Under the pieces are notes generated by a model. It worked only from the letters and a program-made list of their open reading frames with translations. It did not search any database and was not told the DNA's origin. 62,974 nucleotides of DNA. It comes from Pseudomonas sp. QTF5 (lineage in GTDB: Bacteria; Pseudomonadota; Gammaproteobacteria; Pseudomonadales; Pseudomonadaceae). The stretch lies in contig NZ_AZRW02000036.1 of the NCBI RefSeq assembly GCF_000512695.2, positions 1-62,974 of the forward strand, in the 5' to 3' direction. Each line of letters begins with the position of its first letter. Within the stretch, counting starts at the first letter, position 1. This document shows, piece after piece, positions 34,483-42,019 of the stretch. Made by a program: the position numbers and the translations under genes.

Positions 34483-35460
34483 TTATTCGCCCCAAACGTC
34501 TTTCAAGACGTTCACCCAGTTCTCGCCCATGATCTTGCGCACCACCCGCTCGGAATGGCCGCGTTTGAGCAGGGTCTCGGTCAGGTTCGGGAACTCGCCC
34601 ACGGTGCGGATGCCCAGCGGGTTGATGATCTTGCCGAAGCTGGTCAGACGGCGGGCGTAGCCCTTGTCATGGGTCAGGTATTCGAAGAAGTCCTGGCCAT
34701 GGCCCTGGGTGAAGTCGGTGCCGATGCCGATGGCGTCTTCGCCGACGATGTTCATGGTGTATTCGATGGCTTCGGCGTAGTCGTCGATGGTCGAATCGAT
34801 GCCCTTGGCCAGGAACGGCGCGAACATGGTCACACCGACGAAACCGCCGTGATCGGCGATGAACTTCAGCTCTTCGTCGGATTTGTTGCGCGGGTGAACT
34901 TTCAGACCCGACGGCAGGCAGTGGGAGTAGCAGACCGGCTTCTTCGATTCGAGGATGACTTCTTCGGAAGTCTTCGAGCCGACGTGGGACAGGTCGCACA
35001 TGACCCCGACACGGTTCATTTCGGCAACGATTTCACGACCGAAACCCGACAGGCCGCCATCGCGCTCGTAGCAACCGGTACCGACCAGATTCTGGGTGTT
35101 GTAGCACATCTGCACGATACCGACGCCCAGCTGTTTGAAGACCTCGACGTAGCCGATCTGGTCTTCAAACGCGTGAGCATTCTGGAAGCCAAAGAGGATG
35201 CCGGTCTTGCCCTGTTCCTTGGCCTTGCGGATATCGGCGGTGGTGCGCACCGGAATCACCAGGTCGCTGTTCTCGCGGATCAGCTTCTGGCTGGCAGCGA
35301 TGTTGTTGACAGTGGCCTGGAAGCCCTCCCACACCGACACGGTGCAGTTGGCCGCAGTCAGACCGCCCTTGCGCATGTCTTCAAACAACTCGCGGTTCCA
35401 CTTGGCAATAATCAGCCCGTCGATAACGATGCTGTCGGCGTGCAATTCGGCTGGGCTCAC
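34483..35460 (-). CDS. Membrane-dipeptidase-like protein (peptidase M19 family)
   Basis: A 325-residue M19-type amidohydrolase. The C-terminal metal and substrate region is recognisable (CDLSHVGSKTSEEVI, YSHCLPSGLKVHPRNKSDEELK, GIGTDFTQGHGQDF). However, the N-terminal HxD metal motif of M19 enzymes (normally DGHxD) reads DGLIIAKWN, so two metal ligands are absent. It may therefore act on an unusual substrate or by a changed metal site. It heads the dgc operon; close relatives hold the same place in P. aeruginosa. No signal peptide is seen, so it is cytosolic. Confidence 0.85.
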   Translation of the reverse strand: MSPAELHADSIVIDGLIIAKWNRELFEDMRKGGLTAANCTVSVWEGFQATVNNIAASQKLIRENSDLVIPVRTTADIRKAKEQGKTGILFGFQNAHAFEDQIGYVEVFKQLGVGIVQMCYNTQNLVGTGCYERDGGLSGFGREIVAEMNRVGVMCDLSHVGSKTSEEVILESKKPVCYSHCLPSGLKVHPRNKSDEELKFIADHGGFVGVTMFAPFLAKGIDSTIDDYAEAIEYTMNIVGEDAIGIGTDFTQGHGQDFFEYLTHDKGYARRLTSFGKIINPLGIRTVGEFPNLTETLLKRGHSERVVRKIMGENWVNVLKDVWGE

Positions 35461-35694
35461 AGGCTGTCCCCTATTAGCGATTCATGCGCCGAATCGTGTG
35501 CCGGCGCTTTGGGGCCAGCATATGCCTCGGTGCCTTGGCAGCCGGGTGCAAAAACGACAGGGGAATTGCCGAAAGCGTCAATCCGCGACAAAGGGTCATC
35601 AACAGGCGTCATTGCCTACCTATCCAACGCCGCCCGCTTGGGCCAGAATTCGCGGCATCACTGGATGTTTCACTGGATTAAAGGGCGGCGGCGC

Positions 35695-36102
35695 ATGAAA
35701 TCGATCTTCCTGGCACTGGCACTGGCACTGATAGCGAGCGGCGTACACGCAACGGAAGAATCCGACGATAACCCCTGCGACAAAGTCGAAAACGAAATCC
35801 AGACCCTGGAATGCTCGGCCTACAGCAGAACCGCCGCCGAACAGCTGCTCAGCGACAACTACCAGAGCCTGACCGAGCGCATGCAAACGCTCTACGGCAA
35901 CAACAAGGCGCAACTGACCGACATCACCGCCAAAATCAAGGTAGCCCAGCAGCAATGGCTGAAAACCCGGGACGCCGATTGCGCGGTGGAAGCGTTCCCG
36001 GCGACGAGCGGTAGCAAGGCGTTCACCATTGCGCAAAATGATTGCGTGGCGCGCATAAGTGATGAGCGATCGGAGTTTTTGGAGTCGATTGGGCAGGAGT
36101 GA
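35695..36102 (+). CDS. LprI/DUF1311-type secreted protein
   Basis: A 135-residue protein with a signal peptide (MKSIFLALALALIASGVHA, cleavage near 20). The mature part has the DUF1311 pattern: ECSAYSRTAAEQLLSDNYQ, QQWLKTRDADC and a final NDCVARISDERSEFL. Cysteines are spaced as in LprI, a lysozyme inhibitor family. The likely place is the periplasm. Start ATG 35695 follows GGGCGGCGGCGC. Confidence 0.85.
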   Translation: MKSIFLALALALIASGVHATEESDDNPCDKVENEIQTLECSAYSRTAAEQLLSDNYQSLTERMQTLYGNNKAQLTDITAKIKVAQQQWLKTRDADCAVEAFPATSGSKAFTIAQNDCVARISDERSEFLESIGQE

Positions 36103-36313
36103 TCCTGAATCGTCCGTCGAAAGCTGGTAGCCCTACCAACTTTTACCTTCAATCAAGACCTTTCCCACAGGCCTCACCGAGCAAGCCTACAACTCCCGCC
36201 GGGTAAGGGTTAAAGCAGTTTTTTCGAGCAACATCCCGACAAATTTCGTTTGTTGGCCACCTGAAAAATATAAGCAAAGATTCGCAAATCTTATAAAAGA
36301 CTTATATTCTTCC

Positions 36314-36568
36314 ATGAACAGTGTTCACTGGACTCGAAAGGCCGTTAAGCAGCTCTTGAAATTGCATTCCGTTCATCAGATCCAGGTTCGTGATGCCATC
36401 ACGGCGCTAGCTGGCATGCCTGATGTAGGCAACGTCAAAGCACTGGTTGGTCATGACTATGCCTATCGACTGCGAGTCGGTAGTTATCGGGTCATGTTCG
36501 ACTGGGATGGCGCAATCAAAGTGGTCAGTATTCAAGAGGTCAAAAAACGCGATGAACGCACCTACTGA
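36314..36568 (+). CDS. RelE/HigB-type toxin of a toxin-antitoxin pair
   Basis: An 84-residue protein with the RelE fold pattern: WTRKAVKQLLKL, YAYRLRVGSYRVMFDWDG and IKVVSIQEVKKRDERTY. These proteins cleave mRNA at the ribosome or block gyrase (ParE); the R-L-R-V-G-x-Y-R-V core fits RelE. The toxin comes first and the XRE antitoxin second, with 17 bases of overlap, the HigBA-like order. Upstream 36230-36313 is AT-rich and contains the likely self-regulated promoter. Confidence 0.88.
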   Translation: MNSVHWTRKAVKQLLKLHSVHQIQVRDAITALAGMPDVGNVKALVGHDYAYRLRVGSYRVMFDWDGAIKVVSIQEVKKRDERTY

Positions 36569-36875
36569 CATTCAAATCATCAACGACGCGGAGGGAAAAC
36601 CGGCATTCGTGGTCATTCCGTACGCGCAGTATGTGGCGCAGAAGATCGAGCCCGATCTGATTCCCCACGAAGTGGTCAGTCGCATCGTCGATGGCGCGAC
36701 GCCCATTCGCGCCTGGCGCGAACACCTGAACCTTACGCAGGATGAAGTTGCCAAACGCATGGGCATCTCCCAACCGGCTTTCGCCCAGCAGGAGACGGTC
36801 GCCAAGCCCCGCAAGACAACCCGTGAAAAAATTGCCGCAGCTTTTGGCATCACCGCCAACCAACTAGAGTTGTAA
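36552..36875 (+). CDS. XRE-family antitoxin
   Basis: A 107-residue protein starting MNAPTDIQIIND at 36552, inside the toxin gene. The N-terminal part (YAQYVAQKIEPDLIPHEVV) would bind the toxin; the C-terminal half is an HTH (REHLNLTQDEVAKRMGISQPAFAQQE ... REKIAAAFGITANQLEL) that represses the pair. The last 55 codons occur again, diverged, at 48976-49143 beyond the island, marking one edge of a duplication. Confidence 0.9.
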   Translation: MNAPTDIQIINDAEGKPAFVVIPYAQYVAQKIEPDLIPHEVVSRIVDGATPIRAWREHLNLTQDEVAKRMGISQPAFAQQETVAKPRKTTREKIAAAFGITANQLEL

Positions 36876-36907
36876 GCTGAACGCCAGCATCAGGAAAAGG
36901 GATTGAA

Positions 36908-37324
36908 ATGAAAATCTGCGGCATCGAAATCAAAGGCAGCGAAGCGATCATCGCCGTGGCCTCCCTCGACGGTCAGGTGTTAAGCCACGTAGCGCTGAAC
37001 ACCAAGAAAATCGCCCTCGACGAGGACGACGAAGCCGCAAATGTCAAAGTCTTTGCCGCTCAGGTGGCGTCGTTTGTTCGTGAGAACTCCATCGACCGGA
37101 TCGCGATCAAGAAACGCAGCAAGAAAGGCGAGTTCGCCGGTGGGCCGACTACGTTCAAGATCGAGGGGATTTTCCAGCTGCTGGGAAATTGTGAGGTGAC
37201 GCTGCTGTCGCCGCAGACCATCAATGCGCAGAACAAGAAGTTCGATTTTTCACTGCCGGATACGCTGAACAAGTATCAGCATGACGCTTACAAGGCCGCG
37301 TGTTCGGCGTTGATGAAGAAGTAA
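36908..37324 (+). CDS. DUF3010 family protein, copy 1
   Basis: A 138-residue protein of unknown function. The opening KICGIEIKGSEAIIAVASLDG recalls an RNase-H-like or actin-like beta-hairpin fold, and the middle has IAIKKRSKKGEFAGGPTTFKIEGIFQL. A second, nearly identical copy is at 49162-49578 (I count about five residue changes). The pair brackets the foreign island, so this copy belongs to the duplicated left flank. Confidence 0.88.
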   Translation: MKICGIEIKGSEAIIAVASLDGQVLSHVALNTKKIALDEDDEAANVKVFAAQVASFVRENSIDRIAIKKRSKKGEFAGGPTTFKIEGIFQLLGNCEVTLLSPQTINAQNKKFDFSLPDTLNKYQHDAYKAACSALMKK

Positions 37325-37338
37325 AAATGACACATCTC

Positions 37339-37505
37339 CTGTAGGAGCGAGGATGTGTGGCGAGGGGGCTTGCCCCCGTTCGCCTGCGAAGCAGTCGTAA
37401 AACATTGCCTGCGGTGCGGCTGACACACCGCGGCTGCAGGTTTTGGGGCCGCTTCGCGACCCAACGGGGGCAAGCCCCCTCGCCACACAAGCCTCGCTCC
37501 TACAG
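37339..37505. repeat. Nested REP pair in the left island flank
   Basis: Outer arms CTGTAGGAGCGAGG and CCTCGCTCCTACAG enclose inner arms TGTGGCGAGGGGGCTTGCCC and their inverse. The right flank has a different palindrome set at the matching place (49594-49680), so the two duplicated flanks differ in their repeats. Confidence 0.85.
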
Positions 37506-37514
37506 GGGTCGGTT

Positions 37515-37697
37515 TCAGGCCTTCTGGCTTTGCCGGCGGTCTTCACGCGGGCACCGCTCAAATCTCGCCCGATAACTACGGGTGAAATACGACGGCGATT
37601 CAAACCCGCACGCGATGCTGACCTCCAGCACACTCATGTCCGTCTGTCGCAGCAACTGCCGCGCTTTTTCCAGCCGCAAGCGCAGATAGATATTGGC
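37515..37697 (-). pseudogene. cdhR: 3' fragment of cdhR, duplicated left copy
   Basis: About 60 C-terminal codons of the AraC-type regulator (LRLRLEKARQLLRQTDMSVLEV, then CGFESPSYFTRSYRARFERCP). It agrees almost fully with the end of intact cdhR at 49679-49856. At about 37693-37699 the frame changes without a stop into group II intron reverse transcriptase (SPLLANIYL). Only half of the HTH remains, so it cannot work as a regulator. Confidence 0.88.
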
Positions 37698-37890
37698 TAA
37701 AAGCGGTGAAATAGGCGCACTTGTGGTGTGCCCTGCTTCGAGGAGTTCGCTTTCCGTTTTCAAGAGCAACTGTACGCAGCCATCGGACTATAAACGCTAA
37801 CACCCGTCGATCCGCGATTCGGTGTTGCAGAAAGCACATCATCCACTCGTGATCGATGGTGTCAAAGAACGCGCGAATAGTTGAGCGGGC
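37698..37890 (-). pseudogene. Group II intron reverse transcriptase fragment
   Basis: On the minus strand, IRAFFDTIDHEWMMCFLQHRI and ADRRVLAFIVRWL match the LtrA-type RT domain 2/2a; a later frame gives TSAPISPLLANIYL of domain 4. A frameshift separates the two parts, and everything after NIYL, including the YADD catalytic motif, is gone, replaced by the cdhR 3' end. It is a dead fragment. I see no other RT segment in the window. Confidence 0.85.
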
Positions 37891-37943
37891 TGCTCACATT
37901 GAAGTCGGTGGGGTGTGGAGCGCTTACTCAAAACCCAAGGCAG

Positions 37944-38012
37944 GAGCCGTATGCGGTAATTCCGCACGTACGGATCTGTGCGGGGGTGGCAGGTAGCTGC
38001 CATTCCTACCGC
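37944..38012 (+). mobile_element. Group II intron domain V and VI (3' end)
   Basis: Domain V at 37944-37976 starts GAGCCGTATGCGG, has a TAATT loop, then CCGCACGTACGGATC, forming a hairpin with the AGC triad and a two-base bulge. Domain VI follows with TGGCAG-GTAG-CTGCCA at 37987-38002. The orientation is plus, opposite to the RT fragment beside it, so the intron parts are rearranged or come from two introns. Bases 38013-38141 show nothing further. Confidence 0.8.
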
Positions 38013-38141
38013 GACCAGTTGATCTCGCGTCCTGCGGTTATGAAACGCGGATCCATGAAAACCGCGCACAGAGTATTGAGTGGGAGCACATTGTCCCAGC
38101 CTGGCAGTTTGATCATCAGCGGCAACGCTGGCAAAAACGGG

Positions 38142-39491
38142 TTAAGAAACTTCCCTCTCGAAAAAGAACGCAGTCTCCCCAAAAGCCGGTTTTAGTTGAT
38201 CGAACCACGTAGCATCGGGATCAAATCGTGCGAAGAATGGCCTCTGCACCCAATCCGGGTTTCGTGCTTGGATAAAACGTAAAACAAACACCTTTTCTCC
38301 TCGAATTTCAGCTACACCGCAGACCTCAACTTTCCCCGGATCTGCGCTCATCGAAGGTCCTCGGGCAGTCCTGGCAATACCTGAAACTTGTTTGACCGCG
38401 TCCCGGTAAATTTCCCACGCACATACAAGAGGGACTTCAAAATATCGGCGGGCCCCGGTATCACGCTCGATAAACATATAGTAAGGAATAATGCCTAGTT
38501 GAATTTGCGTCTGCCAGAGTCGCGCCCAGACGTCAGCAGAGTCATTGATATGAGCCAGCAACGGGCCCTGGCTACGTATTTGAGCGCCTGTTTGTCGAAC
38601 ACGAAGAATAGCCTCTCGAGCAATGGCAGGCTCAAGTTCCGCCCAATGATTATAATGAGCCATTAACGCTAAGTGTTTACCGCTGTTGATGATCTTCCTA
38701 AATAGATCAAGAAGTTCACCTGCGTCGCTGTCAGTCACAAACCGCTGAGGCCAGAAAGAAAGCGCCTTTGTACCAATTCGGATAGTGTGGATGTGCTCGA
38801 ATTCAGGCGTCAAAAGAGGTTCTAGGTAAGCACGTAGATTGCTTGTCTTCATAACTAGCGGATCTCCGCCAGTAATTAAAACATCAGTCACTTTAGGGTT
38901 GGCCCGAAGGTAATCCAATAGCTGGGCGTTTTCCTTAGCAGCAATCTTGAGCGATTGGTCACCCGTGAATTGGGCCCAACGGAAACAAAAAGTACAGTAG
39001 CTATGGCAAATCTGACCAGCGCTTGGAAAAAACAGCACAGTCTCACGATATTTGTGCTGGACACCCGTTACTGTCACGCCAGACAGTGAAGGAATATTAC
39101 GCTCCAGCTGTCCTGCTGGATGGGGATTGAGTCTAGCTCTAACCGCTTTTATCGCGACCTCAAAGGATGAGCGGTCGGATTTCCTTAAAAATAAAGATGC
39201 TATTAGATCAAAAGACTCGTTATCCAGCATATCTTTCTGGGGAAAGGTAAGCTGGTATAAAGGATCGTTGGGAATATTGCTCCAGTCGATCAATTCTTTG
39301 ATAACATATTCATTGACTCGAAATGGAAGAACGCTTGCCACCACCTTCATCGCCCAAATAGTCCGGCTGTCTAATTTAGCAAGCTGAGGAATCTGGTCAA
39401 TTTGATTCAAGGTATAAACCTTGAAACGTTCAACCTCGAATTTTTCTGTGAGGTTTTCAACACTTACCGCTATATTTTCAATAGTATGCAT
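38142..39491 (-). CDS. KamA-family radical SAM aminomutase 2 of the island
   Basis: About 449 residues from ATG 39491 (MHTIENIAVSVENL); the frame is open 40 codons further. The radical SAM cluster motif is CHSYCTFC (C-x3-C-x2-C), followed by TDVLITGGDPL, as in lysine 2,3-aminomutase. The PLP lysine candidate is in SADPGKVEV near residue 390; the usual GGGGK loop is altered. KamA enzymes shift the alpha-amino group of lysine (or arginine, glutamate) to the beta position. It is longer than KamA and belongs to a subgroup I cannot assign to a substrate. Last gene of the cluster. Confidence 0.85.
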   Translation of the reverse strand: MHTIENIAVSVENLTEKFEVERFKVYTLNQIDQIPQLAKLDSRTIWAMKVVASVLPFRVNEYVIKELIDWSNIPNDPLYQLTFPQKDMLDNESFDLIASLFLRKSDRSSFEVAIKAVRARLNPHPAGQLERNIPSLSGVTVTGVQHKYRETVLFFPSAGQICHSYCTFCFRWAQFTGDQSLKIAAKENAQLLDYLRANPKVTDVLITGGDPLVMKTSNLRAYLEPLLTPEFEHIHTIRIGTKALSFWPQRFVTDSDAGELLDLFRKIINSGKHLALMAHYNHWAELEPAIAREAILRVRQTGAQIRSQGPLLAHINDSADVWARLWQTQIQLGIIPYYMFIERDTGARRYFEVPLVCAWEIYRDAVKQVSGIARTARGPSMSADPGKVEVCGVAEIRGEKVFVLRFIQARNPDWVQRPFFARFDPDATWFDQLKPAFGETAFFFEREVS

Positions 39492-39653
39492 AATTAGTGA
39501 CCAATAAAATTTTAGGGCAGAACATTGCTGGCTATAAAATATGGAGCTGTCTTGACCTAAAATAAATGTCGGGACCAACAATAATATCTGATGAAACCAT
39601 GGAGCCTCCAAGCGACAACGGTTTCCACACTAGTAACACCTGTCGTATGAAAA

Positions 39654-40780
39654 TCAGCGATGGTGGACAAGATCAATAATTCTCCCGCATGCTTCTTTAA
39701 TTTCAGCTTCATTTACGGAAGCAATAGAGATTCGGATATGGTCCTTCATACCGTAAGAAGACCCTGGCGTGGTCGAAACGGATTTTACATTGAGGAGATC
39801 GTCTACAAATTGGGTATCCGAATTCCAAGTAGCACCCAATACTCGGGAAATGTCAGGAAATAGAAAGAAACCACCCTGCGGCCGTACAATGTCAAACGTA
39901 GTGCTTAATAATTGATGGCAGTAATAGGCTCGGTATTGCAACTCATCAACACGTTTTTTAAGAATGCTCTTAGGCAACGCTATAGCTGCCAAGGCACCGT
40001 GCTGCGCAAATGTACACGCATTGTCCGTCATGACGCCCTGAAGCGTGGAGCATAGGTCGATGATTTTTCTATCCGCGAACATATAGCCTATTCTAAAACC
40101 AGACATAGAGAACAGTTTTGAGAACGTACGTGTAACCACCAGCAGGCTAGAGTCCACCATAAGATCCAGAGGGCTAACATATTCACCGCTACCGAAAATG
40201 ATGCCTTCGTAGGCTTCATCGGAAATGAGTAGAAAGCCATACTCTTGAGATAACGCCACCAATACTAGAATATCTTGTCGACTGAGAATCACCAGTGGGG
40301 TTGTGAGGTGAGTTAATAATCAACGCCTTGGTTTTGGAGAGTCACCAACTTGCGAATTTCAACTATGTCGAGACCCATATGTCCCATTTCGTAATCGACG
40401 GCAATACCCCCGTTAAGTTCTATGTAAGATCTATAGGCGGGCCAGCATGGATTCGGAATCAGAACCTCGTCCGCGTTGGATAATATGCATTTCATCAACA
40501 TGAACAAAGCTTGGCTTGAACCATTAGAAACTAAAATTTCGGCCGGGTCGCACAACTTACCATGTTGTTGAAAGCATCTCTCGATCAACGCGTTTTTTAA
40601 AACATCTATGCCAGTAAGATTACAATAGCCAGTGTGCCCATTTATTAAGGCGTCAATCGTCGCGCGAGAAACTTCCTGCGGGACTTCAAGGTTGAGCTCA
40701 CCGTCGTGCATCTGAATTAAGTCACGTATTTTAGGACCTTCACTCAAGACCTTAGATAACTGCTGGCTCGGGTTTGACAT
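39654..40780 (-). pseudogene. PLP aminotransferase (class I fold) broken by two frameshifts
   Basis: The N-terminal part (ending 40313) reads through HTGYCNLTGIDVLKNAL and ILVSNGSSQALFMLM; the C-terminal part (39654-40292) holds the PLP lysine in TRTFSKLFSMSGFRIGY. Between them, the third frame encodes KTKALIINSPHNPTG, the family's conserved loop. So one extra base near 40340 and loss of two bases at GGTGATT near 40290 (GGTGTGATT expected) break one gene. Rejoined it would be about 375 residues. Either it has decayed, or the assembly has errors. It could serve the island pathway by making or removing a keto group. Confidence 0.82.
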
Positions 40781-40798
40781 GATTTTCACCAACTGTAA

Positions 40799-42019
40799 TT
40801 ATTTTAAGTGTCGCAGCATCTGCCGCGAGTAAACTTCAGTGAAAAAAGCTTTCGCCGACGGGCTCAGGTCCCCGGGCCAGAAATCAAACATCAGATTTAC
40901 ACGAGTACATTCACTATGGTTCCAAGACTCATGCTGAAAAGTCGTGTCAATAATTGCTATTTCACCCGTTCTCCAACTAACGATCTCTTCCCCGATTCTC
41001 AGTCCAGACAATCCATCGTCAGCGCAAAGGATAGGAAGATGTAATGTCAGCATAGGATAAACATAATCCAAATGCGGCTCGATGTGACCGCCCGGTTCTA
41101 GACTTGAAAGCACAACCTCTCTGATAGTAGCGCCAGGCACAACATCCTCGACAAAGCGAATCGTATTTGGAACAAGGTCAGCGTATACAGCAACTTTTTG
41201 ACCTCCTTTATAAAGTGGAACTGATTTCCACAAAGGATCGCCATGAAAGGGATATTGTTCCTGGGTGTTCTTGTGTTTTTCATAGAGCTGGACTAGTTCC
41301 TGCGTCATCTCGGCAAGAAGCGTATCAATGCCTGAGAGGAAGCAGAAATCGTCTTTAGACCAAAGAGGCTTTCTGAGTCCGAATGACGACTTAAATCCGT
41401 TGATATTTATATTCGTAGCATAAGGTATAGGCATGACAGGCTTAAGCAAACCATTGGATAGGCGGCTAGAGCGTGATAACTTTCTTCCATGAAACTCCGA
41501 CTCAATTAGATCGAGGATACACTCGCGAGTTTTATCATCAATATCGCCAAGCTCATCTAATGCCTCGTACCATAATGTGAGCACAGGTTCCCGCCACTTT
41601 AGAGCAGACCTGCAGGTAATCACAACCGTCGCATATAACCAGATTAGGAGGCAAAGTAGTAATAACTGGCTTGATAGTAAAAGTCCAAATCCGACTAATT
41701 CAGTTCTGCTGTAGAGTCCCGCCACCAACGTAAAAATGGAGAGCGGAACGAGCCAACAGGTGTAGCTACTAAGACGTCGCACGGTGGAATAAGGTACGAC
41801 GATATTGAGCATATCAAATTGGGAGCGAATAATCGGCCAAGCGCTGATGGAATAGAGAAGAAAAAATAACAAGCAGTAGTAAGACACTGAATATATCGAC
41901 AAAATACCCTTCGGCACCGCCAGAATAAGCAATATAGATAGTAATACTAAGTAAGCTATCACGAATATACTGTGTTTCAGTATGTAATTTATACCTCGAA
42001 TGCCGTATAGATTTCTCAT
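40799..42019 (-). CDS. Membrane-anchored aspartyl/asparaginyl beta-hydroxylase-type dioxygenase
   Basis: A 406-residue protein starting at 42019 (its ATG overlaps the MATE stop, ATGA). The first 140 residues have about four membrane spans. The C-terminal 200 residues match the Asp/Asn hydroxylase family: EPGGHIEPHLDY with the first metal His/Asp, LRIGEEIVSWRTGEIAIIDT and the second His in FQHESWNHS with RVNLMFDFWP. The iron- and 2-oxoglutarate-dependent enzyme should hydroxylate an amino acid side chain. A four-span anchor on this domain is unusual. It lies between the exporter and the aminotransferase. Confidence 0.82.
   Translation of the reverse strand: MRNLYGIRGINYILKHSIFVIAYLVLLSILLILAVPKGILSIYSVSYYCLLFFLLYSISAWPIIRSQFDMLNIVVPYSTVRRLSSYTCWLVPLSIFTLVAGLYSRTELVGFGLLLSSQLLLLCLLIWLYATVVITCRSALKWREPVLTLWYEALDELGDIDDKTRECILDLIESEFHGRKLSRSSRLSNGLLKPVMPIPYATNININGFKSSFGLRKPLWSKDDFCFLSGIDTLLAEMTQELVQLYEKHKNTQEQYPFHGDPLWKSVPLYKGGQKVAVYADLVPNTIRFVEDVVPGATIREVVLSSLEPGGHIEPHLDYVYPMLTLHLPILCADDGLSGLRIGEEIVSWRTGEIAIIDTTFQHESWNHSECTRVNLMFDFWPGDLSPSAKAFFTEVYSRQMLRHLK

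Noticed and set aside
37339..37505. CRISPR-like repeats
   Set aside because: The repeats are inverted pairs (REP type) with unequal spacers, not direct repeats at regular intervals; no cas gene is present.
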